Notes: generated by a model from the letters alone, not told the origin. A stretch of 64,000 bases of DNA from Planctomycetota bacterium (GCA_029259945.1 JAJDEF010000019.1:1-64000); one strand, 5' to 3'; numbered from the stretch's first letter, positions 19,014-29,084 are shown. Numbers and translations are program-made.

Positions 19014-19820
19014 TTAGGCGGGATTTTTTTGGAAGCGGCTCATCAAGCCTTCGCTTACGATGCCAACCTCTAGCACCAGTCGGGCGACCCGATTGCGCAG
19101 AAGGTTGTAAGCGGCTAGGGCAGGAATTGCCAACGCCAGCCCGACGAAGGTCGTGAACAATGCCGTCGAGATACCCTGAGCCAATGCCTGAGGGTCGGGA
19201 GCCCCGGTTGCCGTGTTGGCGATCAACTTAAACGAGTCGATCATGCCGCTCACGGTACCAAGCAAGCCAATCATGGGGCTGAGCGTGCCAATCAACGCTA
19301 AGTAGCTCAAACGGTGTTCGAGTCGCATGTTTTCTTCTTCGCCAACTTCCTGCATGCTTTCGATCGCTTCGCTGTAGCCGACAGAGACTTTGGCGAGGCC
19401 AGCCGACAAAACATGGCCGAGAAACGACTCGTCCGTTTTTGCGAGATCATAAGCCTCTTGGAATTGTTTGGCGTCGAGGTGTTTTTCGAAGCCGTCGACC
19501 AAATCGGCGGGGACGACATTTTCTCGTCGGGCCGTCAACAGGTTCATCACAAACAACGCGACCAACGTGAACGACAGACCAAGAAAGACTAAACCGTAAA
19601 ACCAGCCGAGCGAGTCGGTCGCCCATTGGAGGTAACTGATATTAAGATCAGCAGCCTCAACGGCGACGACATCTTGTTCCGCAGGCGCAGCCACATCATC
19701 TTGGGCCATAAGGTTTGCAGCGCTAACAAAAAAACAAACCGTCACCACGAGAAAACTGAGTGAGGGTAAAATGAGTTTCGTACCGAGGCGGCGTGCCGAG
19801 AGGTTGTTATCGATAGGCAT
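19014..19820 (-). CDS. MotA/TolQ/ExbB-family proton-channel protein with N-terminal signal
   Basis: From ATG 19820 the product has 268 residues. It starts with a signal or membrane segment (about 18-42) ending AANLMAQ, followed by a short spacer and the ExbB core with three further helices. The C-terminal segment with YLALIGTLSPMIGLLGTVSG and ALAQGISTALFTTFVGLALA is the MotA/TolQ/ExbB signature. An extra N-terminal hydrophobic stretch is common in planctomycete and other long ExbB proteins. It is upstream of two exbD genes and downstream of two TPR genes. Confidence 0.88.
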   Translation of the reverse strand: MPIDNNLSARRLGTKLILPSLSFLVVTVCFFVSAANLMAQDDVAAPAEQDVVAVEAADLNISYLQWATDSLGWFYGLVFLGLSFTLVALFVMNLLTARRENVVPADLVDGFEKHLDAKQFQEAYDLAKTDESFLGHVLSAGLAKVSVGYSEAIESMQEVGEEENMRLEHRLSYLALIGTLSPMIGLLGTVSGMIDSFKLIANTATGAPDPQALAQGISTALFTTFVGLALAIPALAAYNLLRNRVARLVLEVGIVSEGLMSRFQKNPA

Positions 19821-19996
19821 TTCTGCGTGATCTCCTAATGAGCAAGGAAGTTGGCGAAGTGAACTCGCCGATGTTGTCTCTAATTTAGCGGCCTGCAGGG
19901 TTTCGGCCAACTCGTTTTCGATAGGATGAAATGGTGATCTGGTAATGGCTCGGAAGTTCGGTAGGCAATAAATCTCCCCCAGTTTGCCGTGCCTGC

Positions 19997-21037
19997 CTAA
20001 CGGTTGGCCCAGGGGCTGGCTTGGTAATCGTGTTTGAGCCGTTCCCTTGCATCGGCTGCCCGTTGCGGGTGCCCTAGTGTAGGCCAAAGCTGAGATAACT
20101 GATATAAGGCTTTCGCGTGCTCTTCGTGAACCGATGCGAAGAGAAGATCGACATGCAAAAAGGCGTTGCGAGCTAACTTCTTTTTGTCTGCATGCAAGTA
20201 GCATTCACCCAACGCATTGTAGGCTTGGGCAAGTAGCGGTTCGTCATTGGCGTTTGCCTCCGCAACTACCGTGTTTATGGCGACCGTCGATGACTCGACC
20301 TGGCCCATGGCTGCGTGGCTGACTGCGCGGCGAAGTATCGCCTCAGCCCGTTGCGAACTTGCGGCGGCGTTGTTTCCCGCAAGTTGGATGGCTTTCTCGA
20401 ATTCAACGATTGCCTCTGCATGGCTCCCTTCGACTTGAAAGGTGCTGCCAATGAGTATTGCAGCACGCGTTTTGAAGTAAGCCGATGGCGCACGAGTCAG
20501 TCGGGCGTAATTTTTGCGAGCGCTATCGTAGTTACCTTTTGCCACTGAGAGATCTCCCGAGAGTTCGACCATCTCGGTTAAGTGGTAGCTCGTGCGGCTG
20601 TTGGCCAGAAAATCGGAAACCAGGGTACTCGCTTCTTCGAGCGAACCTTGCCCACCGATCGCTAGTTTTGCGGTGCAGAAGATTCGCAGGAAATCGATTT
20701 CTTGAACAATTGCTTCACGCTGGATATTTTTTCCCGAAATTTTATGAAGAATCTCTAGAGCCTGCTTGTAATGACCTTTTTGAGTGGCCAAACGGGCGGA
20801 GTTGAGTTGGGTGGGCTCGCCGGCAAAATGGATACCTCGGATTTCTTCGACTGCGACGCTGCTCTCGACTCCACGCTTAGAGATCGTGACCGTCAGAGCC
20901 TTGATGGAAGAGATCTTGCCATAATCCGTGCCGTTGCGGCGTTGGATGCGATCGTTGCCGCTTTGCGCAAAGCCATCGGTTGCAATCAATGTTGCTGTAA
21001 CGGTAAGCAGTGTCAGAAGTATTGAAAATCTACGCAT
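19997..21037 (-). CDS. Secreted TPR protein
   Basis: A 346-residue protein with a signal peptide (cleavage about residue 25, GFAQ). Residues about 30-75 form a small beta domain (DYGKISSIKALTVTISKRG), followed by TPR-like helical repeats to about residue 340, such as the segment from 120 to 300 with repeated A-rich helix pairs. TPR proteins bind other proteins, so it may be the periplasmic partner of the ExbB/ExbD channel that follows by about 180 bases. Confidence 0.75.
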   Translation of the reverse strand: MRRFSILLTLLTVTATLIATDGFAQSGNDRIQRRNGTDYGKISSIKALTVTISKRGVESSVAVEEIRGIHFAGEPTQLNSARLATQKGHYKQALEILHKISGKNIQREAIVQEIDFLRIFCTAKLAIGGQGSLEEASTLVSDFLANSRTSYHLTEMVELSGDLSVAKGNYDSARKNYARLTRAPSAYFKTRAAILIGSTFQVEGSHAEAIVEFEKAIQLAGNNAAASSQRAEAILRRAVSHAAMGQVESSTVAINTVVAEANANDEPLLAQAYNALGECYLHADKKKLARNAFLHVDLLFASVHEEHAKALYQLSQLWPTLGHPQRAADARERLKHDYQASPWANR

Positions 21038-21095
21038 CCAATGTTCCTACGTCGGTTGGACTAAAAATAGGAGTGAGCGAATGGTGGGGAATTAG

Positions 21096-24000
21096 CTACA
21101 GGGTCTGTTCCATTTGTTCAAGCAACTCTTCAAAGGCCGGTTTCCACTTAGGGCCACCCAAGTCGGGGTACAGCTGTTTCAAGGTTCGTAGACCTTGGGT
21201 GACGCTGGTAATTTGCTTTGTGCGATTCGGGTTGTTGTCGATTTGCGCTGCTGCGAAGCGAGCTTTGGCTGCGTTGTAGCGGGCGTCGAAATAGAGGTCT
21301 TGGTATTTTGCAACGTTTTGCCGAGCCGCGGGGTCGTCGCCAGCGGCTTGGTTTGCTTTGCGACGTAAGTAGTCGGCCACCTTAGCAATACGCAGCCAGC
21401 CCCAGACAAGATTCTTTTGGTTGGCTTGTGGCATCGTGCCGCGAATCGACTGTTCGATTTTCTCGACGTCTTGTTCATCGGCGCCCCATTTTTGCAGAAC
21501 CTTGGCCGTCGCACGCTGAAGCTCGAGAATGCTAGGTTTTTCGATTAGGATTTTTGTGTATTGCTCATACGCGGCTTGGTATTGTTGTCGCGCCTGTAAA
21601 CAATCTCCCAATCGTTTTCGTACTCCCAGCACAGCTTGAGGACTCGGCGCATAGCTGGCGTCTTTCTCGACTTCCGCGAGAAGTTTGCGAAAGGATTCTT
21701 CGGCCTGCGATAAGTACCGATCGGCTTCTTTGCCGACAAGTCCTTCGCCTAATTGCAAATTGGTATGGGCGACCCAGTTTTGGATTTTCCAGTCTCCGAC
21801 GTCGCTACGCCGCGAAACGCGGTCGAGAAGATTGGCAAACGAGGCGGCCACCGCACGAGCTTTTGCGTTTTCGCCTGCGGCCGTCAAATTTTTCAGCTGA
21901 CGCTGTAGCTGCAGGCCGAGACTAATGTAGATGTTGGTCAGTTGTTGCTCGGCATCGGCTTGCCCGCGGGTGAGCCGATCTAATGAATCCATCAACTTCT
22001 GCGCGGCCTCGGTGCGGGGTGGCTCGACCGAGACGTAAGCGCGCAATGCGGCTTTGAATACTTCCTGGGTGAATTCCGGCCGTTGTTTTTCTTTCGAGCT
22101 TCTTTGAGCTACAGAGAGTGGCCCAATACGGGGGTGTTCGAGCACTTCGACCGCCTTCTCGAAATGGCCATCTGCGAGTAAGAGCTGAACATAGTAGAGA
22201 AGCCCGGTTGCTTGGGCCGTTGAAGTACTTTCTGACTCACGTAGAGATTGATAACCCTGTGTGAGTAGCTCGTTGGCTCGCTGCTTGAGTTTTTGGGTTT
22301 CTTCTGAGGGCGCCTCGTTGTTGCCGCGAGTTTGTTGTTGGTAGCGATTCCAAAATGCACCACCTAGGCTTAGTTCGGCTGGCGCGCGGCGAGTGGCCGG
22401 TAGTTGTGCCAGCAACTTTTCGGCTTCGGCGATCCGATTTTCGCGCAGAGAGATGTTAATGAGTAAATTCGCTGCGACCGCTGCTTCGTCCGCGTTGGGC
22501 CAGCGCTGAACGATGAATTCAGCGATGTTTACCAAGGGTTGCCGCCACTGTTTGCTGACGTTGGTTTTGCCCTGCTGTCGAGCCGTGCTGTAGAGGTGAT
22601 CGTAGGCAGCTAAGGCCAATTTTGCGGCGATCGGGGCAAACTTATGGTCGGTATGTTTACGGGCAATGGCGTCACCCAGCGCGGCGGCCTCTGTATAGCG
22701 ATGGTCTTCCCAAAACAGCCAACTGAGATAGTAACGTACCTCGACCAACGCATCGCTGGGGGTGTCGTTGTTGGCCATCGACAGAGATTTTTCGAGGAGA
22801 TCGAGCGCAGCCGACCGATTTTCTGCAGCTTGTTGTTGAAGCTCTTCGACCGCCTCAGGATTATTTTCTGCGGCCAACTTGGCCGCGAGTTTCGACGAAT
22901 TCATCAGGTCGAGGGCCGCCTTGCCGGCTGCAAAAGCCTCGTCGAACGATTCAACATGGCTGGGTCGGTTGTTTGTACGAGTCGTTGACGCGAGTGCTAC
23001 GCGAGCTTCGGCTTGAAATTCACCCGAATGGCGTGAGACCTTGCGGAAAAGTTTGCGAGCTTCTGACTGAAGACGCCGAGCTTCGGTAGCAGGTTCGGCT
23101 TCTTTGGCCTCGAGTTGATAAGCACCGGCCAAGCGGAAAGCCACCGCAAGCCATTCAGGCTGATCGCGTTCTTCGCCTGACGAATGGTTAAGCCAATCTT
23201 GGCACTCCTCGATTGCTTCCTCAAAGTTTTCTTCCGCAAGATGACATTCGGCTCGGCGGCGGTAGGCACGTGCGATAAGACGCCGAAATTCGGCATCGCC
23301 GGTGGGTTGTTTGATCACATCTTGGTAGCAAGCCAGCGCCAGCCGGTAGCTGCCTGCCGCTTGGTAGCAGCGACCTTCGTAAAGTCTGCTGTAAAAGCCG
23401 ACACGCTTGCCGTCGTAGTCTTGGTAGAGTTCGGCAAAGGCTTCAGCAGCAACTTTCAGGGCTTTATTGCGATGCTTTGATTTTTTTGAATAACTACGAG
23501 CTTTTTCGAAGCTGAGGTTGGCCAGCAAGAAGCGGCCTTCGGCTTGCTTGGAACGCAGAAGTTCGCGCGTGGCACGGGCTTGAGGATCAGCTTGTAAGGC
23601 GGCTCCTTTGGGGAAAGCCACTAACAGTTCTTGAGAGCGATCAAGCATTTCTTGCACCGTCGCAGAGGCAACATCGAGCAACTTGCGCGCTTCTGCTCCG
23701 ATCTGATCTCGTTCGGCGCTGGCCCCCGCCGGAAGTCGGTCGGCCTTTGCCAAGAATAGCAAAGCCTGTTCGGTCAGCAGTTTGCCAGCTTGGCTCAGCG
23801 CGTCAACACCGATGGGCGAATCGCGATGCGTTTGCGCAAAACGCTGAAACCCCGTCGTTGCCTGTTTGAGCAGCGAAAGCCGTTCTCGGCCACTCCCGGT
23901 ATTTTTAGAAAGCTGAACCTGGGTCGTCGCACGTTCGAAGTCGAGTCGGTCGAGAAACTCCTGGCTAGCGAGAGGGTCTCGATCGGCTTGGTCGAGATAC

Positions 24001-24272
24001 TCAATCGCTACATCGTGCCAGCCACGCTGGCGAAGGCCTTCGAGAAACTCCGCGGCACGATCCTCGGCATCGAGCCGAGTCGCAGAGGAAAGCACTATCC
24101 AGCTACAAACCGCAACCACCAACCACGGCCCAAGCCGAGACGCAGGTTGCGAAGACGACACTGAAGTCACAGAAACGCCTTTCTTCGAAACGAAGCGCCT
24201 AAAAACCAACTCAGCGAGTCGAGTTGTTGGGGCTCGTTTACGACCATCTTCTTGTTCCGTATCCGAACCCAT
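21096..24272 (-). CDS. Large secreted TPR-repeat protein
   Basis: A 1058-residue protein. I start at ATG 24272 (MGSDTEQED); an ATG at 24350 adds 26 unlikely residues, and the hydrophobic helix is at about 58-80 (LGPWLVVAVCSWIVLSS), so the true start could even be later. The rest is almost wholly helical TPR-type repeats with many AYxxAGxY-like pairs. It lies 59 bases before the other TPR gene and shares direction with ExbB and the two ExbD genes, so all five probably form one transcription unit. It is unlike the small YbgF proteins of Tol systems in size. Confidence 0.75.
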   Translation of the reverse strand: MGSDTEQEDGRKRAPTTRLAELVFRRFVSKKGVSVTSVSSSQPASRLGPWLVVAVCSWIVLSSATRLDAEDRAAEFLEGLRQRGWHDVAIEYLDQADRDPLASQEFLDRLDFERATTQVQLSKNTGSGRERLSLLKQATTGFQRFAQTHRDSPIGVDALSQAGKLLTEQALLFLAKADRLPAGASAERDQIGAEARKLLDVASATVQEMLDRSQELLVAFPKGAALQADPQARATRELLRSKQAEGRFLLANLSFEKARSYSKKSKHRNKALKVAAEAFAELYQDYDGKRVGFYSRLYEGRCYQAAGSYRLALACYQDVIKQPTGDAEFRRLIARAYRRRAECHLAEENFEEAIEECQDWLNHSSGEERDQPEWLAVAFRLAGAYQLEAKEAEPATEARRLQSEARKLFRKVSRHSGEFQAEARVALASTTRTNNRPSHVESFDEAFAAGKAALDLMNSSKLAAKLAAENNPEAVEELQQQAAENRSAALDLLEKSLSMANNDTPSDALVEVRYYLSWLFWEDHRYTEAAALGDAIARKHTDHKFAPIAAKLALAAYDHLYSTARQQGKTNVSKQWRQPLVNIAEFIVQRWPNADEAAVAANLLINISLRENRIAEAEKLLAQLPATRRAPAELSLGGAFWNRYQQQTRGNNEAPSEETQKLKQRANELLTQGYQSLRESESTSTAQATGLLYYVQLLLADGHFEKAVEVLEHPRIGPLSVAQRSSKEKQRPEFTQEVFKAALRAYVSVEPPRTEAAQKLMDSLDRLTRGQADAEQQLTNIYISLGLQLQRQLKNLTAAGENAKARAVAASFANLLDRVSRRSDVGDWKIQNWVAHTNLQLGEGLVGKEADRYLSQAEESFRKLLAEVEKDASYAPSPQAVLGVRKRLGDCLQARQQYQAAYEQYTKILIEKPSILELQRATAKVLQKWGADEQDVEKIEQSIRGTMPQANQKNLVWGWLRIAKVADYLRRKANQAAGDDPAARQNVAKYQDLYFDARYNAAKARFAAAQIDNNPNRTKQITSVTQGLRTLKQLYPDLGGPKWKPAFEELLEQMEQTL

Positions 24273-24505
24273 TCTACACGTTGGGGCGGCGGAGACCAGA
24301 TGATCGACGATCACGGGTGTCAGGTGCGTCAAATTCCGGTCAAGTGTCACAACTGCTACGCCTGCTTGTAGTTGGGTGTTGCTTAGTGCGATTCGCGACT
24401 AAAATCAACAGAGTGGGGACTTCCTTTGTTTTTTCGGGAGTTTCGTCCACAAAGGTTTACTGAACGTTCCAATAACTGTGTATTGAACCTAGGAATCTGT
24501 TTGAA

Positions 24506-25387
24506 GTGCATTTTCGTTTTACCCCATCACGCAAACGTACACGCCCGACCGGGATCGATCGGTGGCGATTGTGGATGTTAGTGATTGCCATGGGATTGGT
24601 ATTGGCGGTGATGCGCCAGTTAGATCAACCAGCGACGATTAATCGGTTAGACCAGTTGTTCGGCGCTGATGAGCAGACCGCTTTTGAATTCGAGCCGTCA
24701 GGCGAATCGCCTACTGTCGTGGAGAAAGATACGGATATCGATCTCTCTGAGGTGCGAGACAAAACTTATTTTCGTCCGGAAGAACGACCAGCATGGTTTG
24801 CTTTGCTCAAACAATTACAACAGAGTGACGAGGCACAGTTGGCTGAAGAAACCGTGGGCGAGCTGACCTATGCGCAACTGTTGAAGCAACCAGAAGTCTA
24901 TCGTGGACGTGTGGTGACGTTGCATGGCACCGTGCTACGCGAAGAGTTGCAGCCGCTTAGCGATAATCCGCTTGGGCTCACCGCGTATCATCGTCTGTGG
25001 ATTCAGCCACGCGGGGGAGGGCAGTGGCCTTTTGTGGTTTATTGCCTTCGCTTACCGAATGGTTTTCCGAGGGGAGAAACTATTCATGCAGCAGTTCGTG
25101 TTCGAGGCATTTTCTTCAAAAATTGGTCTTACGCCTGGGAGGAGGGCTTAGGTCTTGCTCCGGTCGTCTTGGCGAACCAGCCAAGTTGGCAACAGCCCAT
25201 TCCACCTGTTGCGAGAGAACCGTTGTCTTGGCAGGCATGGGCCACCGCCATTGTGGCGGCATGTATCTTAGCTATTGGGGTCACATGGCTAGTATTAGCT
25301 CATACACGACGCCCCGCGGTTCGGGTTACTCAAGACGATGAAATCCGCCAACGATTTTCGAAGTTGGCCGAGGAGGACAGCGCGTGA
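24506..25387 (+). CDS. Membrane protein with a YRGRVVTLHG-type beta domain
   Basis: A 293-residue protein with GTG start (an AGGA lies about ten bases ahead). It has an N-terminal membrane helix (about 24-40), a periplasmic part of about 110 residues, a beta-rich domain (YRGRVVTLHGTVL then VYCLRLPNGFPRG and VRGIFFKNWSY, about 130-220) and a second membrane helix near 245-270. The domain recurs in the next gene, to which this gene is joined by a 4-base overlap. Function unknown. Confidence 0.65.
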   Translation: MHFRFTPSRKRTRPTGIDRWRLWMLVIAMGLVLAVMRQLDQPATINRLDQLFGADEQTAFEFEPSGESPTVVEKDTDIDLSEVRDKTYFRPEERPAWFALLKQLQQSDEAQLAEETVGELTYAQLLKQPEVYRGRVVTLHGTVLREELQPLSDNPLGLTAYHRLWIQPRGGGQWPFVVYCLRLPNGFPRGETIHAAVRVRGIFFKNWSYAWEEGLGLAPVVLANQPSWQQPIPPVAREPLSWQAWATAIVAACILAIGVTWLVLAHTRRPAVRVTQDDEIRQRFSKLAEEDSA

Positions 25388-26799
25388 ACCCTCGCTATTC
25401 GACTTATCTCGCCGCTGTTTGTCTTCTTGCTCTTACCAGTTTGGTTCAGGCTGCCGAAGAAAAGGATTCGGATTTTCGCGATGTGCTCGAACTTGCAGGA
25501 CTCAGCGCAGAGACATTAGCAACGTTTTCTGATGGCCCCGACTATTCCAAAGAAGATTGGCAGCTATTGGTGAAGTTGATTTATCGACTTGACCTGTACC
25601 CTGCAAAACAGCTAACGCTTTGGGCGAAGTCGTGGAACAGCCAGGCGGAGCTAGAACTTGGCAATCTTTACGAAGTCAGCGGCAAGGTCGATTCGTTAGA
25701 AGTGTTGTCGATGCCTGACGATTTGTCCAAATTACAGTCGCGACCGAAACTGTACCGTTGCCAGTTTCGCGTGGAAGACTCTAATACGAAGCTCATCGTG
25801 CTAACGTCGCGGGTGCCAAAACGTTGGCTCAATCGCAATCTGTCTGCTGGCGAACCGGTTCGTTTTCACGGAGTCTTGCTAAAGGCCCAGGCTGAATGGC
25901 AACCGCTTGGGGTGATGCTGACAGATCGCTTTTCTTGGTATCCAACAAAAAACGTACCGCTCGGTCAGGCCCTTTTGGCAAAATATGGATTTGATGTCGC
26001 CCTATTCGATGAAGTGATTCACCGAAAGCCGTTTGTAAAGTCCACTGTCAGTCGTGAAGGCGATGCCTTTTATGCGTGTCTTGCCACAATCAGCCAGGTA
26101 GATGGCCAGGAGCTAGCCGCGCTAGCCCGAGAGAATGTGACGATGGTGGCTGAAAAATGGCGGAAGGTACGTGAACCCTTGACGAAGCAGCAAATAGCTA
26201 TCGGGGCGTCGGTGTTAGAGCGTAGCCGAGTGGGCGTCTCTTCGGTGGCACCCCTTTTTCTTCAGCCAGAGCAGGAAGTCGGCGAGCTGGTGCATCTCGA
26301 AGGAACTGCCCGACGAGCGGTTCAGATTGTTGTTTCGGATCGGCCAGAGCTTGAAACCTACTACGAATTGGAAGTCTTCCCGCCCGATTCGCAAGATTTG
26401 CCAGTCGTCTGTTGTGCGACCAGTCTGCCGTCTGGGTTTCCGATGGGTGACAAAATTCGCGAGCCAGTGCAGATTTCGGGCATCTTCTTCAAAAGTTGGC
26501 AATATCGTTCGAGGAAGCTCATTTCGACCAACGGGGAGACAAACCGCCAGCAACGGCTGTATACTCCCATTGTGGTGACGCGCCGACCTGTATGGCTCAC
26601 CGATGCAAATGCTCAACCTAGTCTGTGGGGCCTACGGGGAGGAGTTGCTTTTTTGGTGGTGTTGGTGATCCTCTGGATTTACATGGCCAAGCTAGGGCGC
26701 CAAGACCGGATAGTTCGAAACGCGTCACGTCAGTCCCAAGTTCTCGATCAACAGCACCCGAGCTTGTCGGAAAATGATTCCCCTAAGAATGAAATTTAG
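25384..26799 (+). CDS. Paralogous membrane protein with the same beta domain
   Basis: A 471-residue protein with a GTG start overlapping the previous stop. It begins with a signal peptide (about 1-23), then holds one copy of an OB-like region with the phrase LYEVSGKVDSLEVL (about 95-110) and a closer copy of the previous gene's domain (VVCCATSLPSGFPMGDKI, then VQISGIFFKSWQY, about 340-390). A membrane helix near 420-440 ends the periplasmic part. The shared motif GF-PxG then GIFFKxWxY shows common descent with the neighbour. Function unknown. Confidence 0.65.
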   Translation: MNPRYSTYLAAVCLLALTSLVQAAEEKDSDFRDVLELAGLSAETLATFSDGPDYSKEDWQLLVKLIYRLDLYPAKQLTLWAKSWNSQAELELGNLYEVSGKVDSLEVLSMPDDLSKLQSRPKLYRCQFRVEDSNTKLIVLTSRVPKRWLNRNLSAGEPVRFHGVLLKAQAEWQPLGVMLTDRFSWYPTKNVPLGQALLAKYGFDVALFDEVIHRKPFVKSTVSREGDAFYACLATISQVDGQELAALARENVTMVAEKWRKVREPLTKQQIAIGASVLERSRVGVSSVAPLFLQPEQEVGELVHLEGTARRAVQIVVSDRPELETYYELEVFPPDSQDLPVVCCATSLPSGFPMGDKIREPVQISGIFFKSWQYRSRKLISTNGETNRQQRLYTPIVVTRRPVWLTDANAQPSLWGLRGGVAFLVVLVILWIYMAKLGRQDRIVRNASRQSQVLDQQHPSLSENDSPKNEI

Positions 26800-26829
26800 C
26801 ATGGCCCCACCGATTGGCGTGGGTTGAAT

Positions 26830-28005
26830 ATGAGTGTGATATCAGAGCGAGTTACTACGCCACACCGTGAGCGGGTGGTGAAGAATCCGATCCCGTGGTA
26901 CACGCCGCGATTTTGGCATGGCATGCGGCTTTCGACTTGGCTGTCGGTTTTAGCGAGAAATCGTTTTGCCGTGTCGTTTTCTCGTCTCCACACGGCGTCA
27001 AGCATTACTTTTTTCAGCGCGATGAACAGCCTACTGGCCGCGGTCGACCAAGCCGTGTATAGCCGTCGTATTTCGCAGGTCGAGATCACCGAGCCACCGG
27101 TATTTATCCTGGGTCATTGGCGATCGGGGACGACCTTCCTACACGAGTTGCTAATTCGTGATCCGGCGAATACGTATCCAACGACCTATCAGTGCTTCGT
27201 CCCCCATCATTTTGTGTTGACCGAGAAGTGGATGACTCCCTGGACCGAGAAGCTCTTGCCCAGCCGGCGACCGATGGACAATATGGCGGCGGGCTGGCAA
27301 CGACCCCAAGAAGATGAATTTGCGTTGGGGAGCCTTGGTATTCCGACCCCCTATCTTTCGATGTTGTTTCCCTCGCGAGGCGAAGCCCATCCCGACTATT
27401 TAGATTTGCGAAATCTTACCGAGGCCGAAAAAAGTTGCTGGCGCGAGGCGTTGTTGAATTTCTTCCGTCGGCTCACCTTTCGGGACCCTCGTCGTATCGT
27501 CGTGAAATCGCCCCCTCACACGGCACGACTACAGACGTTGTTAGAAATGTTTCCCGACGCCAAGTTTGTGCACATCGTTCGCGATCCGTACAAGTTGTTT
27601 ATGTCGACGGTGAATCTTTGGAAGGCGCTCAACGAAGTGCAGCGAATGCAGGGCATAGGAGACCAGCAATGGGTCGAAGAGTACGTGCTTGGTTCCTTAG
27701 AGCGAATGTACACAGCCTTCGAGCAAGATCGCAAGCTATTGCGAGACGATCAGCTTTTTGAATTACGGTACGAAGATTTGGTAGACGATCCGATGGAGAG
27801 GATGCGAGAGCTGTACTCGACGTTAAATTTAGGAGATTTTTCGGCGATCGAGCCCGCTCTGCAAGAACATCTGGCGGAGGTAAAAAACTACCGCAGTAAT
27901 CGCTACGAATTGCCCGAGGAAAAAAAAGAAGTCGTCCGCCAACGCTGGGGTGCTTTTTTCGAGCGTTACGGTTACGACGTAAAATCAGAGGTTGCTGAAA
28001 CCTGA
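26830..28005 (+). CDS. Sulfotransferase-family protein
   Basis: A 391-residue protein from ATG 26830 (a TTG two codons earlier is also in frame). Residues 95-102, GHWRSGTT, form the 5'-phosphate-binding loop of PAPS sulfotransferases, and HIVRDPYKLFMSTVNLWKAL provides the 3'-phosphate site. The acceptor is unknown. Sulfotransferases of this sort are abundant in planctomycetes, where sulfated carbohydrates are metabolised. It is probably not part of a longer operon. Confidence 0.85.
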   Translation: MSVISERVTTPHRERVVKNPIPWYTPRFWHGMRLSTWLSVLARNRFAVSFSRLHTASSITFFSAMNSLLAAVDQAVYSRRISQVEITEPPVFILGHWRSGTTFLHELLIRDPANTYPTTYQCFVPHHFVLTEKWMTPWTEKLLPSRRPMDNMAAGWQRPQEDEFALGSLGIPTPYLSMLFPSRGEAHPDYLDLRNLTEAEKSCWREALLNFFRRLTFRDPRRIVVKSPPHTARLQTLLEMFPDAKFVHIVRDPYKLFMSTVNLWKALNEVQRMQGIGDQQWVEEYVLGSLERMYTAFEQDRKLLRDDQLFELRYEDLVDDPMERMRELYSTLNLGDFSAIEPALQEHLAEVKNYRSNRYELPEEKKEVVRQRWGAFFERYGYDVKSEVAET

Positions 28006-28113
28006 GGGATGGTCTACTGCTCGTAAAGTATTCAGAGGTGGGGAAATTTCCAACCTCCATCAGCAGAAAAGGTACCACCCGTGATCATTGGATGTTGACT
28101 CATTTCTTTGCTA

Positions 28114-28869
28114 CTAAAAAATTCCGAACTTCTTTCTCTGATAGAACGGTTTTGTTCCACTAAAATAGTTTTCTTGGTCTTTTCCTTCTATCTGCAAAAA
28201 ATCCACCGGTGGATCAGGTATCTCGACGCCTTCAGCTACCATTCCGGCACCGGCCACGATTTCGTCCCAATTACCGTTTGATTCCACGCCAATCAAGGTA
28301 TGTGGCTTATCGTCTCTTGTGGGATTATAAAAATGAACCAAATAAGCTTTCTTTACAGACCTCTGAGATTTAAAAAAACGTTTCAAGCTTTCGGCCAAGT
28401 CCGTCGGGTAGTTCGAGGGTTGTCCGATCAAAACCTGAGTATTCTCGCGAGCAGTCCAAGATTCTTGAGGCCTAAAAATTTCCCCAGAAATAATAGATTC
28501 AATTTCTTGACTTAGGAATTCTTTTCCGTAATCCATTCCGGGATTCAGAATTAATTCGGCTCCGCGTGTAATTTTGAAGAACTCCAATGCATTAATAGCG
28601 AGGTACCCAACCTCCTCCTTTATTGCCATTTGTAGACGCGTGATCGAGGAAAAAATCGGAAGGTATTTTTTCCCATCGATTTCCATTGGCTCAATCTGAA
28701 GTTGAGTTCCTTGTTTTAACGTTTTTACTCCTGCTGTTTCGGGAATTAGGCCATCCTGAATCAAATAAATATCAGACGCGATAAGATCCTTGTAGAACTG
28801 CAAGCGATGACTTGGATCATCCGCCGCTTTGCAAAGTGATTCTTCAAGATTATTTTCAGGAGCGAACAT
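28114..28869 (-). CDS. SseB-family protein, low G+C
   Basis: A 251-residue protein that resembles enhanced serine sensitivity protein SseB: an N-terminal domain with LQFYKDLIASDIYLI and NALEFFKITRGAELILNPG, and a C-terminal domain with HFYNPTRDD. I start at MFAPENN (28869), the usual position for the family; an ATG at 28947 is possible. The gene is clearly richer in A and T than its surroundings, suggesting later arrival. It lies between a sulfotransferase gene and flhB and is not a flagellar gene. Confidence 0.7.
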   Translation of the reverse strand: MFAPENNLEESLCKAADDPSHRLQFYKDLIASDIYLIQDGLIPETAGVKTLKQGTQLQIEPMEIDGKKYLPIFSSITRLQMAIKEEVGYLAINALEFFKITRGAELILNPGMDYGKEFLSQEIESIISGEIFRPQESWTARENTQVLIGQPSNYPTDLAESLKRFFKSQRSVKKAYLVHFYNPTRDDKPHTLIGVESNGNWDEIVAGAGMVAEGVEIPDPPVDFLQIEGKDQENYFSGTKPFYQRKKFGIF

Positions 28870-29057
28870 ATTTTTTACAGAGCTTGTTATTCGACGCAAA
28901 CTATGGGGATAAGCGATTGACATGAGACAGAGGAGGTATATTTGCATTCACATTCCCGCCGCCCGATGCGACATGAGTGAATTGTATCACGACACAATAG
29001 GATTAGTACCCTAAGGTTGATACAAGGGGTAGAAAGGACTTACAACCCAGAAGTCAA

Positions 29058-29071
29058 ACTCATTTTTGAGT
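29058..29071 (-). terminator. Weak hairpin after flhB
   Basis: A 5-bp stem (ACTCA and TGAGT around AAAA) at 29058-29071 sits 14 bases beyond the flhB stop, followed on the minus strand by TTTGACTT. It could mark the end of the long flagellar operon but the stem is short. Confidence 0.25.
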
Positions 29072-29084
29072 CGCTACGAGAGCC

